59,575 nucleotides of DNA from contig MSYE01000237.1 in NCBI GenBank assembly GCA_002176905.1, forward strand, positions 1 to 59,575. The letters are read 5' to 3'. A model generated the notes under the pieces. It was not told where the DNA came from, searched no databases, and saw only the letters and a program-made list of their open reading frames with translations. Positions within the stretch are counted from its first letter, which is position 1; each line of letters begins with the position of its first letter. This DNA is from a bacterium F11 (GTDB lineage: Bacteria; Elusimicrobiota; Elusimicrobia; F11). Shown here in pieces: positions 19,745-26,447 of this stretch. The position numbers and the translations under genes were made by a program.

Positions 19745-20619
19745 TTTAAGTCCTCCCCTGGCTCAATCATACTCGGTTTACTGGTTTCAACTTTTTTCCA
19801 GTCCTTATCTTGAAAAATTATTTCAATCCGTCTATTTTTCGCTTTTCCTTTAGGAGTGGCGTTATCTGCAACCGGACGACTAGAGCCATATCCTACGGCT
19901 ATGAGACGATAAGGCTCAATCCCACCCTTCTCTTCAAGAAATCTCACTACCTCTGTGGCTCGAGATGTGGATAATTCCCAATTGGTAGGAAACTTTTCTC
20001 TCAAGGAGGGGCCAATTTTGGCATTGTCTGTGTGACCTTCGATAACGACTTGTTTCTTTTCTAATCCCTTTATTACATCTGCCAAGCGGAAGAGCACCTC
20101 TTTACCACTTTTGTTAAGTTGGGTTTTTCCCGAATCAAAAAAGATTTTATCAGCGACATTGACTGTCAATTTTCCTTCCAACTGAGTAATGGTAACCTGC
20201 CCGGCTTCGACTTCCTCTTGCAATCCCTTTACCAAATCTTCATGATCCTTTTTCATTTGGAAAAGATTTTCTCGCTGTTCTTTCTTAAGGGCATCTTTTT
20301 CTTTCTCTATCTCGGCAACCTTTTTCTCAAGATCCAATTTTTCCGAATTAAGATTGGCCACCTTTTTCGACAACTCACCTTTTTCGGCATTTAGAGCTTC
20401 AGTGAGATCTTTGTTGGACGATTCCAACATCATTTTCTCTTTTTCTAGATCTGCCAATTGTTCATCCAATTGATTTATTCGATCCTCTGACGATTCCAAT
20501 TTATCAAGATAACCCTGAGAAACCCCTTCCAGCTTTTTGTATTTCCCTGTGCTAACGCAACCTACACTCAATAGTAAAATTGGATAAATAAATAAGAGGG
20601 AATAAATACCTTTGGTCAT
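19741..20619 (-). CDS. OmpA-domain lipoprotein with long coiled coil
   Basis: About 292 residues from ATG 20619, which has AAGGAG eight bases upstream; the longer frame to 20745 has no leader. The first residues are a lipoprotein signal with lipobox LLSVGC (cysteine near residue 19). Then a long charged, heptad-like region (about 35-150: leucine/lysine/glutamate-rich, e.g. EKMMLESSNKDLTEAL) and a C-terminal OmpA domain: VVIEGHTDNAKIGPSLR, NWELSTSRATEVVRFL, AVGYGSSRPVADNATPKGKA, NRRIEIIF. Looks like a Pal-like or YiaD-like anchor joining the outer membrane to peptidoglycan. First of an operon with the Ig-like gene; a GGAACCCAAGTG motif precedes it at 20674-20685. Confidence 0.9.
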   Translation of the reverse strand: MTKGIYSLLFIYPILLLSVGCVSTGKYKKLEGVSQGYLDKLESSEDRINQLDEQLADLEKEKMMLESSNKDLTEALNAEKGELSKKVANLNSEKLDLEKKVAEIEKEKDALKKEQRENLFQMKKDHEDLVKGLQEEVEAGQVTITQLEGKLTVNVADKIFFDSGKTQLNKSGKEVLFRLADVIKGLEKKQVVIEGHTDNAKIGPSLREKFPTNWELSTSRATEVVRFLEEKGGIEPYRLIAVGYGSSRPVADNATPKGKAKNRRIEIIFQDKDWKKVETSKPSMIEPGEDLK

Positions 20620-20673
20620 GGCAATCGTCTCCTTTGTTTTTGTAAATCGGAAAATCAAGGTGTGACATGGGCA

Positions 20674-20685
20674 CACTTGGGTTCC
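20674..20685 (-). promoter_or_regulatory. GGAACCCAAGTG motif upstream of OmpA lipoprotein gene
   Basis: On the minus strand the 12-mer GGAACCCAAGTG lies about 55-66 bases before the ATG at 20619. A near-identical 12-mer (one base different) is upstream of the ECF sigma gene at 22557-22568, and GGAACCGCGTGT is upstream of the DUF2914-like gene at 19369-19380. GGAAC is the usual -35 core of ECF sigma promoters. No convincing -10 partner could be fixed, so this is a candidate -35 element only. Confidence 0.3.
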
Positions 20686-20793
20686 TTTATCTATTTGGAC
20701 TAACATGAAAGGGAAAAGGTTACACCCCAGGAAAATAGGCAGCAAGGAAATATATATTTATTAACAATGAGGCATTATGCGGAGTCCAAAGCT

Positions 20794-21624
20794 TCACCTA
20801 TTCATTCTATTGACGCTGGCATCTGCAAATTTTGTGTTTGGTAGTTCCAAAGTGTTACCGTTTTTTAACTTAATTCGGGTGGTAATTGTTCCAATAATCT
20901 CAAGTTCGCCGACATTGTTATCAAAAGACACTTTATCCCCAATCTTATAGGACTCTTTAAGATAGATGCCACTAATAACATTTCCCGCCACATTCTTCGC
21001 TCCCAATCCAAACATCAAAAGGAGGGCTCCACCGATCGTCATAAGAACAATCTGAACAATATTATTTAGTAATGCAGTCTCAAACTCAAGCTGACCGATA
21101 GCCAAAACAACAACAAAGACGATAAGAACACTGTAAATTGTGTTGGATAATACTTTTGCGTATTGACTACCCATTCGATCTGATGTTTTAAACACGAGAT
21201 CTCTTAATGAGCCAGCTAACCAAAGCCCAAAAATTGCAATACAACCAGCGGCAAAAGCCTTAGGAAGGTAAGCAACGATAGAGGAAAGGGCTTTAGAAAA
21301 AGTGGTCAACCCCATCGTTTCCACCGAAGAGGAAAAAAATAAGAGAAGGAATGTCCAAAAAACAACCTTTCCGATAATATCGGAAAGATTTAATGAGATA
21401 TTTAATTTACGGAGGCCAGAATGGATATTTGTCTTCTCTCCTAGTTTATCTAAACCAACCTTTTTAACCAAAAAAGTAGAGATCCTCTTAAGCAACAACG
21501 ATATTAGTAATCCAATTATTAGTACCGCTACCGCGCCCACGACATTAGGCAAGAAAGTTGCAACTTTTTTCCACATTTCCAAAAGCGAAGTCGTTAGTGT
21601 TTCAGTCCAATATTTTGGGTTCAT
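20794..21624 (-). CDS. MscS-like channel with TM-helix repeats
   Basis: 276 residues. Two N-terminal LPNVVGAVAVLIIGLL-type helices are the conserved TM-helix repeat. Further helices follow, and then a pore-helix-like segment, VLMTIGGALLLMFGLGAKNVAGNVISG, with a short beta domain KIGDKVSFDNNVGELEIIGTITTRIKLKNGNTLELPN as in MscS. The large C-terminal cage is absent; the protein ends just after the beta domain, so it is a short type. The ATG directly abuts the stop of the upstream small gene (21625), giving a sigma / small protein / channel operon. Confidence 0.85.
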   Translation of the reverse strand: MNPKYWTETLTTSLLEMWKKVATFLPNVVGAVAVLIIGLLISLLLKRISTFLVKKVGLDKLGEKTNIHSGLRKLNISLNLSDIIGKVVFWTFLLLFFSSSVETMGLTTFSKALSSIVAYLPKAFAAGCIAIFGLWLAGSLRDLVFKTSDRMGSQYAKVLSNTIYSVLIVFVVVLAIGQLEFETALLNNIVQIVLMTIGGALLLMFGLGAKNVAGNVISGIYLKESYKIGDKVSFDNNVGELEIIGTITTRIKLKNGNTLELPNTKFADASVNRMNR

Positions 21625-21837
21625 TTACACACCTCTCCGAGGTTTTAATAATAATCCGATAGTTTTAAAAAATGCCATAGACAAGGCAATAACCAAAAAA
21701 CCGATTTTCAGAAATCCAACCTGGCGAATCACTGTTCCCATAATTGATTTTTGGATCCGCTGATTTGTTTCGTGGGGAGTGTCTCCTTTTTGAAAAATCT
21801 CCCTCAACTCCGCGTCATTTGAGTCATCCAATTTCAT
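21625..21837 (-). CDS. Small single-span membrane protein between ECF sigma and MscS genes
   Basis: About 70 residues from an ATG at 21837, which has GGGAGAAGAG just upstream; the longer frame reaches 21885 with no leader. The first part is acidic/polar (KLDDSNDAELREIFQKGDTP), then one hydrophobic helix (GFLKIGFLVIALSMAFFKTIGLLL) and a short basic tail. No domain recognised. The place directly after an ECF sigma gene and before a membrane channel is where anti-sigma factors often lie, so an anti-sigma role is possible, but no zinc finger or other anti-sigma motif is visible. Confidence 0.6.
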   Translation of the reverse strand: MKLDDSNDAELREIFQKGDTPHETNQRIQKSIMGTVIRQVGFLKIGFLVIALSMAFFKTIGLLLKPRRGV

Positions 21838-21895
21838 CTCTTCTCCCGTCGCATGTAATAATACTTTAGACTGGCCTGGATGCAATTAAGTTACA

Positions 21896-22525
21896 TTAAA
21901 ATTTCCCATTCTGGGAACATGTTGTTCGGCCATAGGCTGACCTAAACCGGTTTTTGGCGCGAAAGAGCCGGACTTTCACCGCATTGATTTCGATTCCTAT
22001 GACATCTGAAATTTCTTTAATGGATAGGCCAGAAATGAAACGCAACAACATTATTCGACGGTCCTCTTCAGACAATAATTCAAGGGCCAAATAGATCTGC
22101 AAATCCTCAAATCCTGTTCCAGATTTATCATTATTGGAAGTCCTTTTTCCGATTATTTGATTCTCATTGACCTCAGATAACCCGACTGCCTTTTTCTCAT
22201 ATTTTGAGCGACCCATGGCCTTAGAAATGGACGCATTATGAACAATCCGGTAGAGCCAAGTTTTAAAACTCGACCTCTCTTTAAAATTTTTAATGTGATG
22301 GAACACGCGAACAAACACATCCTGACATACTTCTTCAGCATCTTGATTGTTACCAATTAATTTGTAACAGGTTATTAAAACAATAGGCTGATAACGGTAA
22401 AGGAGTACCTCAAAGGCACTTGTAAGGTGTGGAAGTTCTGTTTTACAACGAGAAACCAACTCTTCGTCGGTTAGATGAATGAGCCTTTTTTCGCTTATGC
22501 TCGAAATGTTTAGATTAATACTCAT
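21896..22525 (-). CDS. ECF sigma factor (RNA polymerase)
   Basis: 209 residues. Region 2: LYRYQPIVLITCYKLIGNNQDAEEVCQDVFVRVFHHI and the core-binding FKTWLYRIVHN. Region 4: LLSEEDRRIMLLRFISGLSIKEISDVIGIEINAVKVRLFRAKNR (shown here in parts: LRFISGLSIKEISDVIG, INAVKVRLFRAKNRF). Normal ECF length. First gene of a three-gene minus-strand unit with a small membrane protein and a short MscS-like channel. A GGTACCCAAGTG motif is 32-43 bases upstream. Regulation of the neighbouring channel and envelope genes by this sigma is inference from position. Confidence 0.93.
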   Translation of the reverse strand: MSINLNISSISEKRLIHLTDEELVSRCKTELPHLTSAFEVLLYRYQPIVLITCYKLIGNNQDAEEVCQDVFVRVFHHIKNFKERSSFKTWLYRIVHNASISKAMGRSKYEKKAVGLSEVNENQIIGKRTSNNDKSGTGFEDLQIYLALELLSEEDRRIMLLRFISGLSIKEISDVIGIEINAVKVRLFRAKNRFRSAYGRTTCSQNGKF

Positions 22526-22556
22526 GAAAATTGGTGTGCCCTATTTTCCCATTTTT

Positions 22557-22568
22557 CACTTGGGTACC
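22557..22568 (-). promoter_or_regulatory. GGTACCCAAGTG motif upstream of ECF sigma gene
   Basis: On the minus strand GGTACCCAAGTG lies about 32-43 bases before the sigma-factor start at 22525. It differs by one base from the motif before the OmpA lipoprotein gene (20674-20685). A shared operator or -35 element, possibly for the sigma factor's own promoter, is suggested by the recurrence. No partner -10 was identified. Confidence 0.3.
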
Positions 22569-22606
22569 AAAGTAGATAATGGATTTCTGAGAACAGAAGA
22601 TAGGCT

Positions 22607-22635
22607 GGACCCCTTGAGTCGGCCTCAAGGGGTCC
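22607..22635. terminator. Perfect 12-bp hairpin downstream of hsp20
   Basis: Arms GGACCCCTTGAG (22607-22618) and CTCAAGGGGTCC (22624-22635) pair perfectly around a 5-base loop. It lies 14 bases past the end of the minus-strand hsp20 gene (22649) and before the sigma-factor gene start. No long U-tract follows on the minus strand (AGCCTATCTTCTG), so it may be a weak terminator or an RNA-stabilising structure. Confidence 0.55.
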
Positions 22636-22648
22636 GCCAAAGTCAACA

Positions 22649-23146
22649 TTAAGAGACTTTTACATCGATCCGTTTTGGTTTGGCCTCTTCGGATCTTGGG
22701 ACGGTGACTTTGAGTATCCCATCTTTGTAGTTGGCTTGGATACCATCGGCCTTTGCATCGCTTGGAAGTGAGAAGCTACGGCTGAAAGTCCCGTAGAATT
22801 GCTCCTTTCGGAGAAAATTCTTTTTCTTTTCCTCCTTTTCGGTCTTTCGTTCGCCGGCGATTTTTAAGACGCCATCTTGGACATCAACATGAACGTCTTC
22901 TTTTGATAATCCCGGTACTTCTACGGAAAAGCTGTAATCCTTGTCAGTGGATTCCACATCCACCGCCGGCATCCACGCGCTTCCGCCATCCATGTCATGG
23001 GTCATATTTACGAATGGACTCCGCCCCCAGAAACGATCGAATAGGTCAGTGAATGAGCTTTGGAAATCTTTCATAGCATTGAAAGGATCCCAGAAAGCCA
23101 CATCACGTCTCCCATCGGTTGGAACGATTTGGTTTTTCTTTTTCAT
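22649..23146 (-). CDS. Small heat-shock protein (Hsp20/alpha-crystallin family)
   Basis: 165 residues. The alpha-crystallin domain spans about residues 55-165: MPAVDVESTDKDYSFSVEVP, GLSKEDVHVDVQDGVLKIAG, then a KAEK-like linker, RSFSLPSDAKADGIQANYKDGILKVTVPRSE with the C-terminal KxIxV motif (RIDVKVS). The N-terminal half is aromatic-rich (FWDPFNAMKDFQSSFTDLFDRF) as in ATP-independent holdases. AAGGAGG is about 10 bases before the ATG. It sits 93 bases downstream of the rseB-like gene, so it may belong to the envelope-stress transcript, separate from the three Hsp20 genes at 54.9-56.3 kb. Confidence 0.95.
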   Translation of the reverse strand: MKKKNQIVPTDGRRDVAFWDPFNAMKDFQSSFTDLFDRFWGRSPFVNMTHDMDGGSAWMPAVDVESTDKDYSFSVEVPGLSKEDVHVDVQDGVLKIAGERKTEKEEKKKNFLRKEQFYGTFSRSFSLPSDAKADGIQANYKDGILKVTVPRSEEAKPKRIDVKVS

Positions 23147-23239
23147 GTGAGTGACCCTCCTTATACTTAGGTTTTGAGGCCAAACATGGAGTTCAGCCTT
23201 TGCATTTTTAATACGAGTTGAGGGGCGAAAAGTTCGAGA

Positions 23240-24280
23240 CTAGGGAAGCAATTCTGATGCGGATTTTAAGACCTTTTTTGAAAGGTCCCCAACAAGGGTA
23301 TAGTATTGATTTTCACCCTTTTTGAAGATAACGCGACCGGATGTGGTTAGAAGAATGGGGTTTGCGTGTGAATGATCAGTAATGGGAGCAGCTTCTTTTT
23401 TAAACTTTTTACTAACTGGTTGATCTGAAACAAAGACAGATAGAATTGCGAGACCATCAGTATAACGATAGTGACCAACAGTTTCTCCTAGGACATCAAA
23501 AGTATTGCCACTCTCAAAAACAAAGCCACTGGGAAAGGCTTCTGGAATATCGCTACCTTGGTCCCATGCTTCCTCCATGTCCTCATAAGACAAAAAATCC
23601 GGATCGAGACCATGATCCACAATTTCACGATCTTGGGTCTTTTTAATTTCAAAGAGGGTGTCAGGCAACTTTTCTATAGGTTCAAACCAGTCATATTTGG
23701 TTAGAGAGGCAATCTTTCCTGAGCCGGGTCGAAATCGCCGGTTTTCCAACACGACATATGTTTTTTGATCGACCATTAAGTGCTGCCGTGGCTTTCCAGG
23801 CGAAAGCGGTTTCAATTCTAGAATCCACACGGTTCGTCCCAGGCGTTCTTCTTCTCCAAGAATGGTGGCTTCATAATTAAAGAACAATAGGCTCCACTCC
23901 TTCTCCTTATCCATCATTTTCCGGACTGAATTCACCCCTTTTCCAATCAGGACTTTATCGTCCGGCAAATATACGGACTGGACTTTCCCATCTCCCACGA
24001 CAATCCGGTCAATACCGCCATCAGGAGTCAGATATTCCCAACGATAATGATTGGGGTACGAATAATACACGTTGGCTTCTTCCGATCGCGTTTTTTTGCC
24101 AAACCATTTCGTTACAGTGACCCGCCCCTTGTAAGAAAGACGTGGATGCTTCACAACCGATCCCAACACCTTAATGGCATTTATTTTCGAGGTTTTTTTA
24201 CCCTCTTCGCAATAGATTTGTATTCCAATCAGAGTGAAAAGGGAAATAGTGAAACAGAGTTTAATTGGTGATGTCATCAT
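23240..24280 (-). CDS. rseB: RseB/MucB-like periplasmic sigma-E regulator
   Basis: 346 residues with an N-terminal signal sequence (KLCFTISLFTLIGIQIYCEE). Residues about 35-215 have the LolA-like half-barrel fold seen in MucB/RseB N-terminal domains (YKGRVTVTKWFG, YRWEYLTPDGGIDRIVVGDG, VWILELKPLSPGKPRQHLMV, DQKTYVVLENRRF), and the last 90 (FPSGFVFESGNTFDV, HYRYTDGLAILSVFVSD, ANPILLTTSGRVIFKKGENQ) fit the MucB/RseB C-terminal domain. The start overlaps the anti-sigma gene end by 20 bases. Likely binds the periplasmic part of the anti-sigma factor and modulates its proteolysis. This is a sigma-E/RseA/RseB order without RseC. Confidence 0.85.
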   Translation of the reverse strand: MMTSPIKLCFTISLFTLIGIQIYCEEGKKTSKINAIKVLGSVVKHPRLSYKGRVTVTKWFGKKTRSEEANVYYSYPNHYRWEYLTPDGGIDRIVVGDGKVQSVYLPDDKVLIGKGVNSVRKMMDKEKEWSLLFFNYEATILGEEERLGRTVWILELKPLSPGKPRQHLMVDQKTYVVLENRRFRPGSGKIASLTKYDWFEPIEKLPDTLFEIKKTQDREIVDHGLDPDFLSYEDMEEAWDQGSDIPEAFPSGFVFESGNTFDVLGETVGHYRYTDGLAILSVFVSDQPVSKKFKKEAAPITDHSHANPILLTTSGRVIFKKGENQYYTLVGDLSKKVLKSASELLP

Positions 24281-24734
24281 ATCTCGCTAAATGAATAGAA
24301 AAGTTAGAAGAAGACGTGTGCCGCCGTGGGACAAGACTCTCCCCTATGTAACGGGAATGAGCCGCCAATAAAGGTTCCAATGGTAATGTATTCGCGGTTT
24401 GCTCTGGAGTAAGGCCCATCCATATTCCAATGATTAATAGAACGGTTGCTAAACTACCGGCAGGGATCCATACTTGTGGTGCCTGAAACCAACGCCGAAT
24501 TCGCTCGCTTAATGTTGTTTTCTCAGCTTGTCGGATCAAATTATCAATCAAATCCGCCGGCATCGAATGGCGGAGAGATGTATCCACTAGATCTTTTATT
24601 CGAAGAAGCTGATCATATTCATTTCGGCAGGAAGAACATTTCGTTATATGAGATTCGACTGTTGATTTCTCATCGGACTTGAGTTCATTATCAATAAAAG
24701 CCGAAATAAGATGCCACTCTTTATGTTGTTTCAT
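24261..24734 (-). CDS. Anti-sigma factor (zinc-finger, RseA/ChrR type)
   Basis: 157 residues. The N-terminal cytoplasmic domain has the zinc-binding anti-sigma (ZAS) pattern H-x3-C-x2-C in ESHITKCSSCRNEYDQL (about residues 26-42). One membrane helix follows (WIPAGSLATVLLIIGIWMGL, about 92-112) and a short outer tail. It should hold the sigma factor at 24736 at the inner membrane. The gene follows that sigma gene by one base and overlaps the rseB-like gene. Confidence 0.9.
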   Translation of the reverse strand: MKQHKEWHLISAFIDNELKSDEKSTVESHITKCSSCRNEYDQLLRIKDLVDTSLRHSMPADLIDNLIRQAEKTTLSERIRRWFQAPQVWIPAGSLATVLLIIGIWMGLTPEQTANTLPLEPLLAAHSRYIGESLVPRRHTSSSNFSIHLARYDDITN

Positions 24735-24735
24735 T

Positions 24736-25311
24736 TCAGTTCACCTCCACTGTGTTAAGTTTGTTAAACGCCTCTTTCAGGAGGACCCGGCCCTGATGAA
24801 TCCGAGAACGAACCGTCCCAACTGGACAACTCATAATCTTACTGATTTCCTCATAGGGCATCTTTTCGATATCACACAGAATGACAGCGGTTTTATAATG
24901 CAGAGGCAGCGAGTTTAGTGCCTGTTGAACCAACTGATCTCTTTCTCGATGCTGAGCAATGTCAGCCGGACTCGGTTCAGCCGAGGGGAGTATTTCTTCC
25001 CACTGACTTTCCTCTTTTGGCGCAGGACCATCCAAGGAAACCGAATGCTTTCGTTCATATCTTTTTACCCCATCAAAAAAAATATTTCTCAGAATCGTTG
25101 TAAGCCAAGCCTCAAAAGGTTTCGAGGAATCATACTTGTCAAAATTTCTTAGCGCCCTTAAAAATGCCTCTTGAACCAAATCTCTGGCATCTTGCTCGTT
25201 TCCAGCCAAGCGATAGGCGAAATTATAAGCTGCCTCACCGTGTTGTCGAATAAGCTCAGCAAAAACCTCACGCTTATCAGAAGAGTAAGGGTGGAAGACA
25301 TTTTCATTCAT
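24736..25311 (-). CDS. rpoE: ECF sigma factor, RpoE/AlgU type
   Basis: 191 residues. Region 2: YNFAYRLAGNEQDARDLVQEAF and AWLTTILRNIFFDGVKRYER; region 4: LPLHYKTAVILCDIEKMPYEEISKI and GTVRSRIHQGRVLL, all in standard ECF positions. With the ZAS anti-sigma and RseB-like genes directly downstream, it is the classical envelope-stress RpoE locus. The 'RpoE' name rests on this context and on similarity of region 2/4, and is moderately sure. The next plausible targets are the Hsp20 at 22.6 kb and, by inference, envelope genes such as HtrA. Confidence 0.9.
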   Translation of the reverse strand: MNENVFHPYSSDKREVFAELIRQHGEAAYNFAYRLAGNEQDARDLVQEAFLRALRNFDKYDSSKPFEAWLTTILRNIFFDGVKRYERKHSVSLDGPAPKEESQWEEILPSAEPSPADIAQHRERDQLVQQALNSLPLHYKTAVILCDIEKMPYEEISKIMSCPVGTVRSRIHQGRVLLKEAFNKLNTVEVN

Positions 25312-25804
25312 ACAAATTCATCCTACCACACATCCTTCCAACTTTCCTACGAATGAGATTGGAAAAAGTTCATCCATTAATCCTGAGCCCCTAAAATCGA
25401 ATATGATTTTTAGATGGTATTATCGCCTATTTCCTTGCATTTGAGGACCAGCTCATCAGGCCAAAAATAAAAAAGCTGGTGCAGATTAATTCATTCGGGG
25501 GTCGATTTCAGGGAATCGGTTTTAGGCCTCTTAGGGCCGTCCGAAATTATTCTGCACCAGCTAAACTTTTTTTAAAAACCAACTCGGTTCCTTTCAGGAT
25601 TTTGGGGCTCATTCTATCGGACCTTAACTTTATTACGAACCACGATTAAAAAAGTTCGAGGAATTCATTATGAAAGGAAGAAGAATTATGGAAATGGCGA
25701 TAATGGCTGTAATTCAGCGCTTATTGTAACCGAACGAAAGGAAGGGGTCATTCGTATAGAAGATATGAGCCCGTGCAAGGGGTTGAATAAGGAGGAATCT
25801 GAAT
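25312..25804. other. Intergenic region between rpoE and the small genes
   Basis: 493 bases without an established gene. It holds the rpoE upstream region, an inverted-repeat element (25474-25562, separate entry) and a weak 19-codon frame with a GAGGA site (ATG 25670 to stop 25729), which I do not count as a gene. No tRNA or riboswitch was recognised. Confidence 0.5.
25474..25562. repeat. 89-bp inverted-repeat element
   Basis: The left arm AGCTGGTGCAGATTAATTC (25474-25492) is an imperfect inverted copy of the right arm at 25543-25562, which reads AGCTGGTGCAGAATAATTTC on the minus strand. The outer 12 bases match exactly. The inner 50 bases contain a smaller pairing (AGGCCT with GGCC around 25523-25538). 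Size and shape fit a MITE-like element or a large hairpin RNA; no transposase is nearby. Confidence 0.6.
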
Positions 25805-25984
25805 ATGTCAGAAAAGATTAAGCACTACCGAAACAGAGATCATAAACATTGGAAAAGAACCTTTTGGTCCCATAAAAGGAAAAAAATGTACGAAAGAGAG
25901 TCAGCGCCGCACCCAACTAATTTAAGGATCTTTGACGACAAGATTGATTTTCACAAATCAATATTTCAGAACAGATCAAATTAA
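25805..25984 (+). CDS. Small basic protein, 59 aa
   Basis: A 59-residue frame, MSEKIKHYRNRDHKHWKRTF..., with the textbook ribosome site AAGGAGG nine bases before the ATG. Very basic, His/Arg/Lys/Trp-rich (HKHWKRTFWSHKRKK), no signal or membrane segment. It does not match any family I recognise. It lies about 50 bases before the secreted small gene at 26037 on the same strand and may be co-transcribed. Coding status is supported only by the ribosome site and length. Confidence 0.45.
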   Translation: MSEKIKHYRNRDHKHWKRTFWSHKRKKMYERESAPHPTNLRIFDDKIDFHKSIFQNRSN

Positions 25985-26036
25985 ACCATACAACACGTTA
26001 GAGAATTTAATTAAATCCATTCCAAGGAGAAAAAAC

Positions 26037-26429
26037 ATGAAGAAATTAATTGGATTTTCCATAGGAACAATACTGGCATTTTGTTTGTCAATTGGATTAA
26101 CTGTCGCCGAAGACATGGCTGATTACGATTATGAAGATTATGGGTATTCATCCTATGGGTCTGTGAAAAAAATTGATTTAATAAAAAACAACATCACATT
26201 AACGGAATACGATGAAGAAAAGGAAAAGGTTATTGATGTCGCGTATAATATTGATCCGATAGTTGAGCTCGCTAACATTGGCTCATTGGAGGAATTAAAA
26301 ATTGGAGACGCTATTAGCCTTGAGTATATTGTTAGGGAGAACATGAAAACCGTTACCATCCTCGAACTAAATTCGACTGACGCTGAGGCAAATGACAAAG
26401 AAGAATCCAAAGGATATTATTACGAGTAG
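26037..26429 (+). CDS. Small secreted periplasmic protein
   Basis: 130 residues from the ATG at 26037, which follows AAGGAG by about eight bases; a longer in-frame reading from 25932 overlaps the basic small gene. Signal peptide MKKLIGFSIGTILAFCLSIGLTVAE. The mature protein is acidic with a tyrosine-rich start (DYDYEDYGYSSYGSVKK) and a beta-type domain (IDLIKNNITLTEYDEEKEK, VELANIGSLEELKIGDAISL) that reads like a small OB-like or PRC-type fold. Function unknown. malQ follows 18 bases downstream. Confidence 0.7.
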   Translation: MKKLIGFSIGTILAFCLSIGLTVAEDMADYDYEDYGYSSYGSVKKIDLIKNNITLTEYDEEKEKVIDVAYNIDPIVELANIGSLEELKIGDAISLEYIVRENMKTVTILELNSTDAEANDKEESKGYYYE

Positions 26430-26447
26430 AAAATTACTTACTTTTTA

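Noticed and set aside
25320..25440. Sigma-E type promoter before rpoE
   Set aside because: GAACTT is seen on the minus strand near 25365 but no suitable -10 follows at the usual distance.
25670..25729. 19-codon frame with GAGGA site
   Set aside because: Too short to support; overlapping frames are not conserved in any way I could see.
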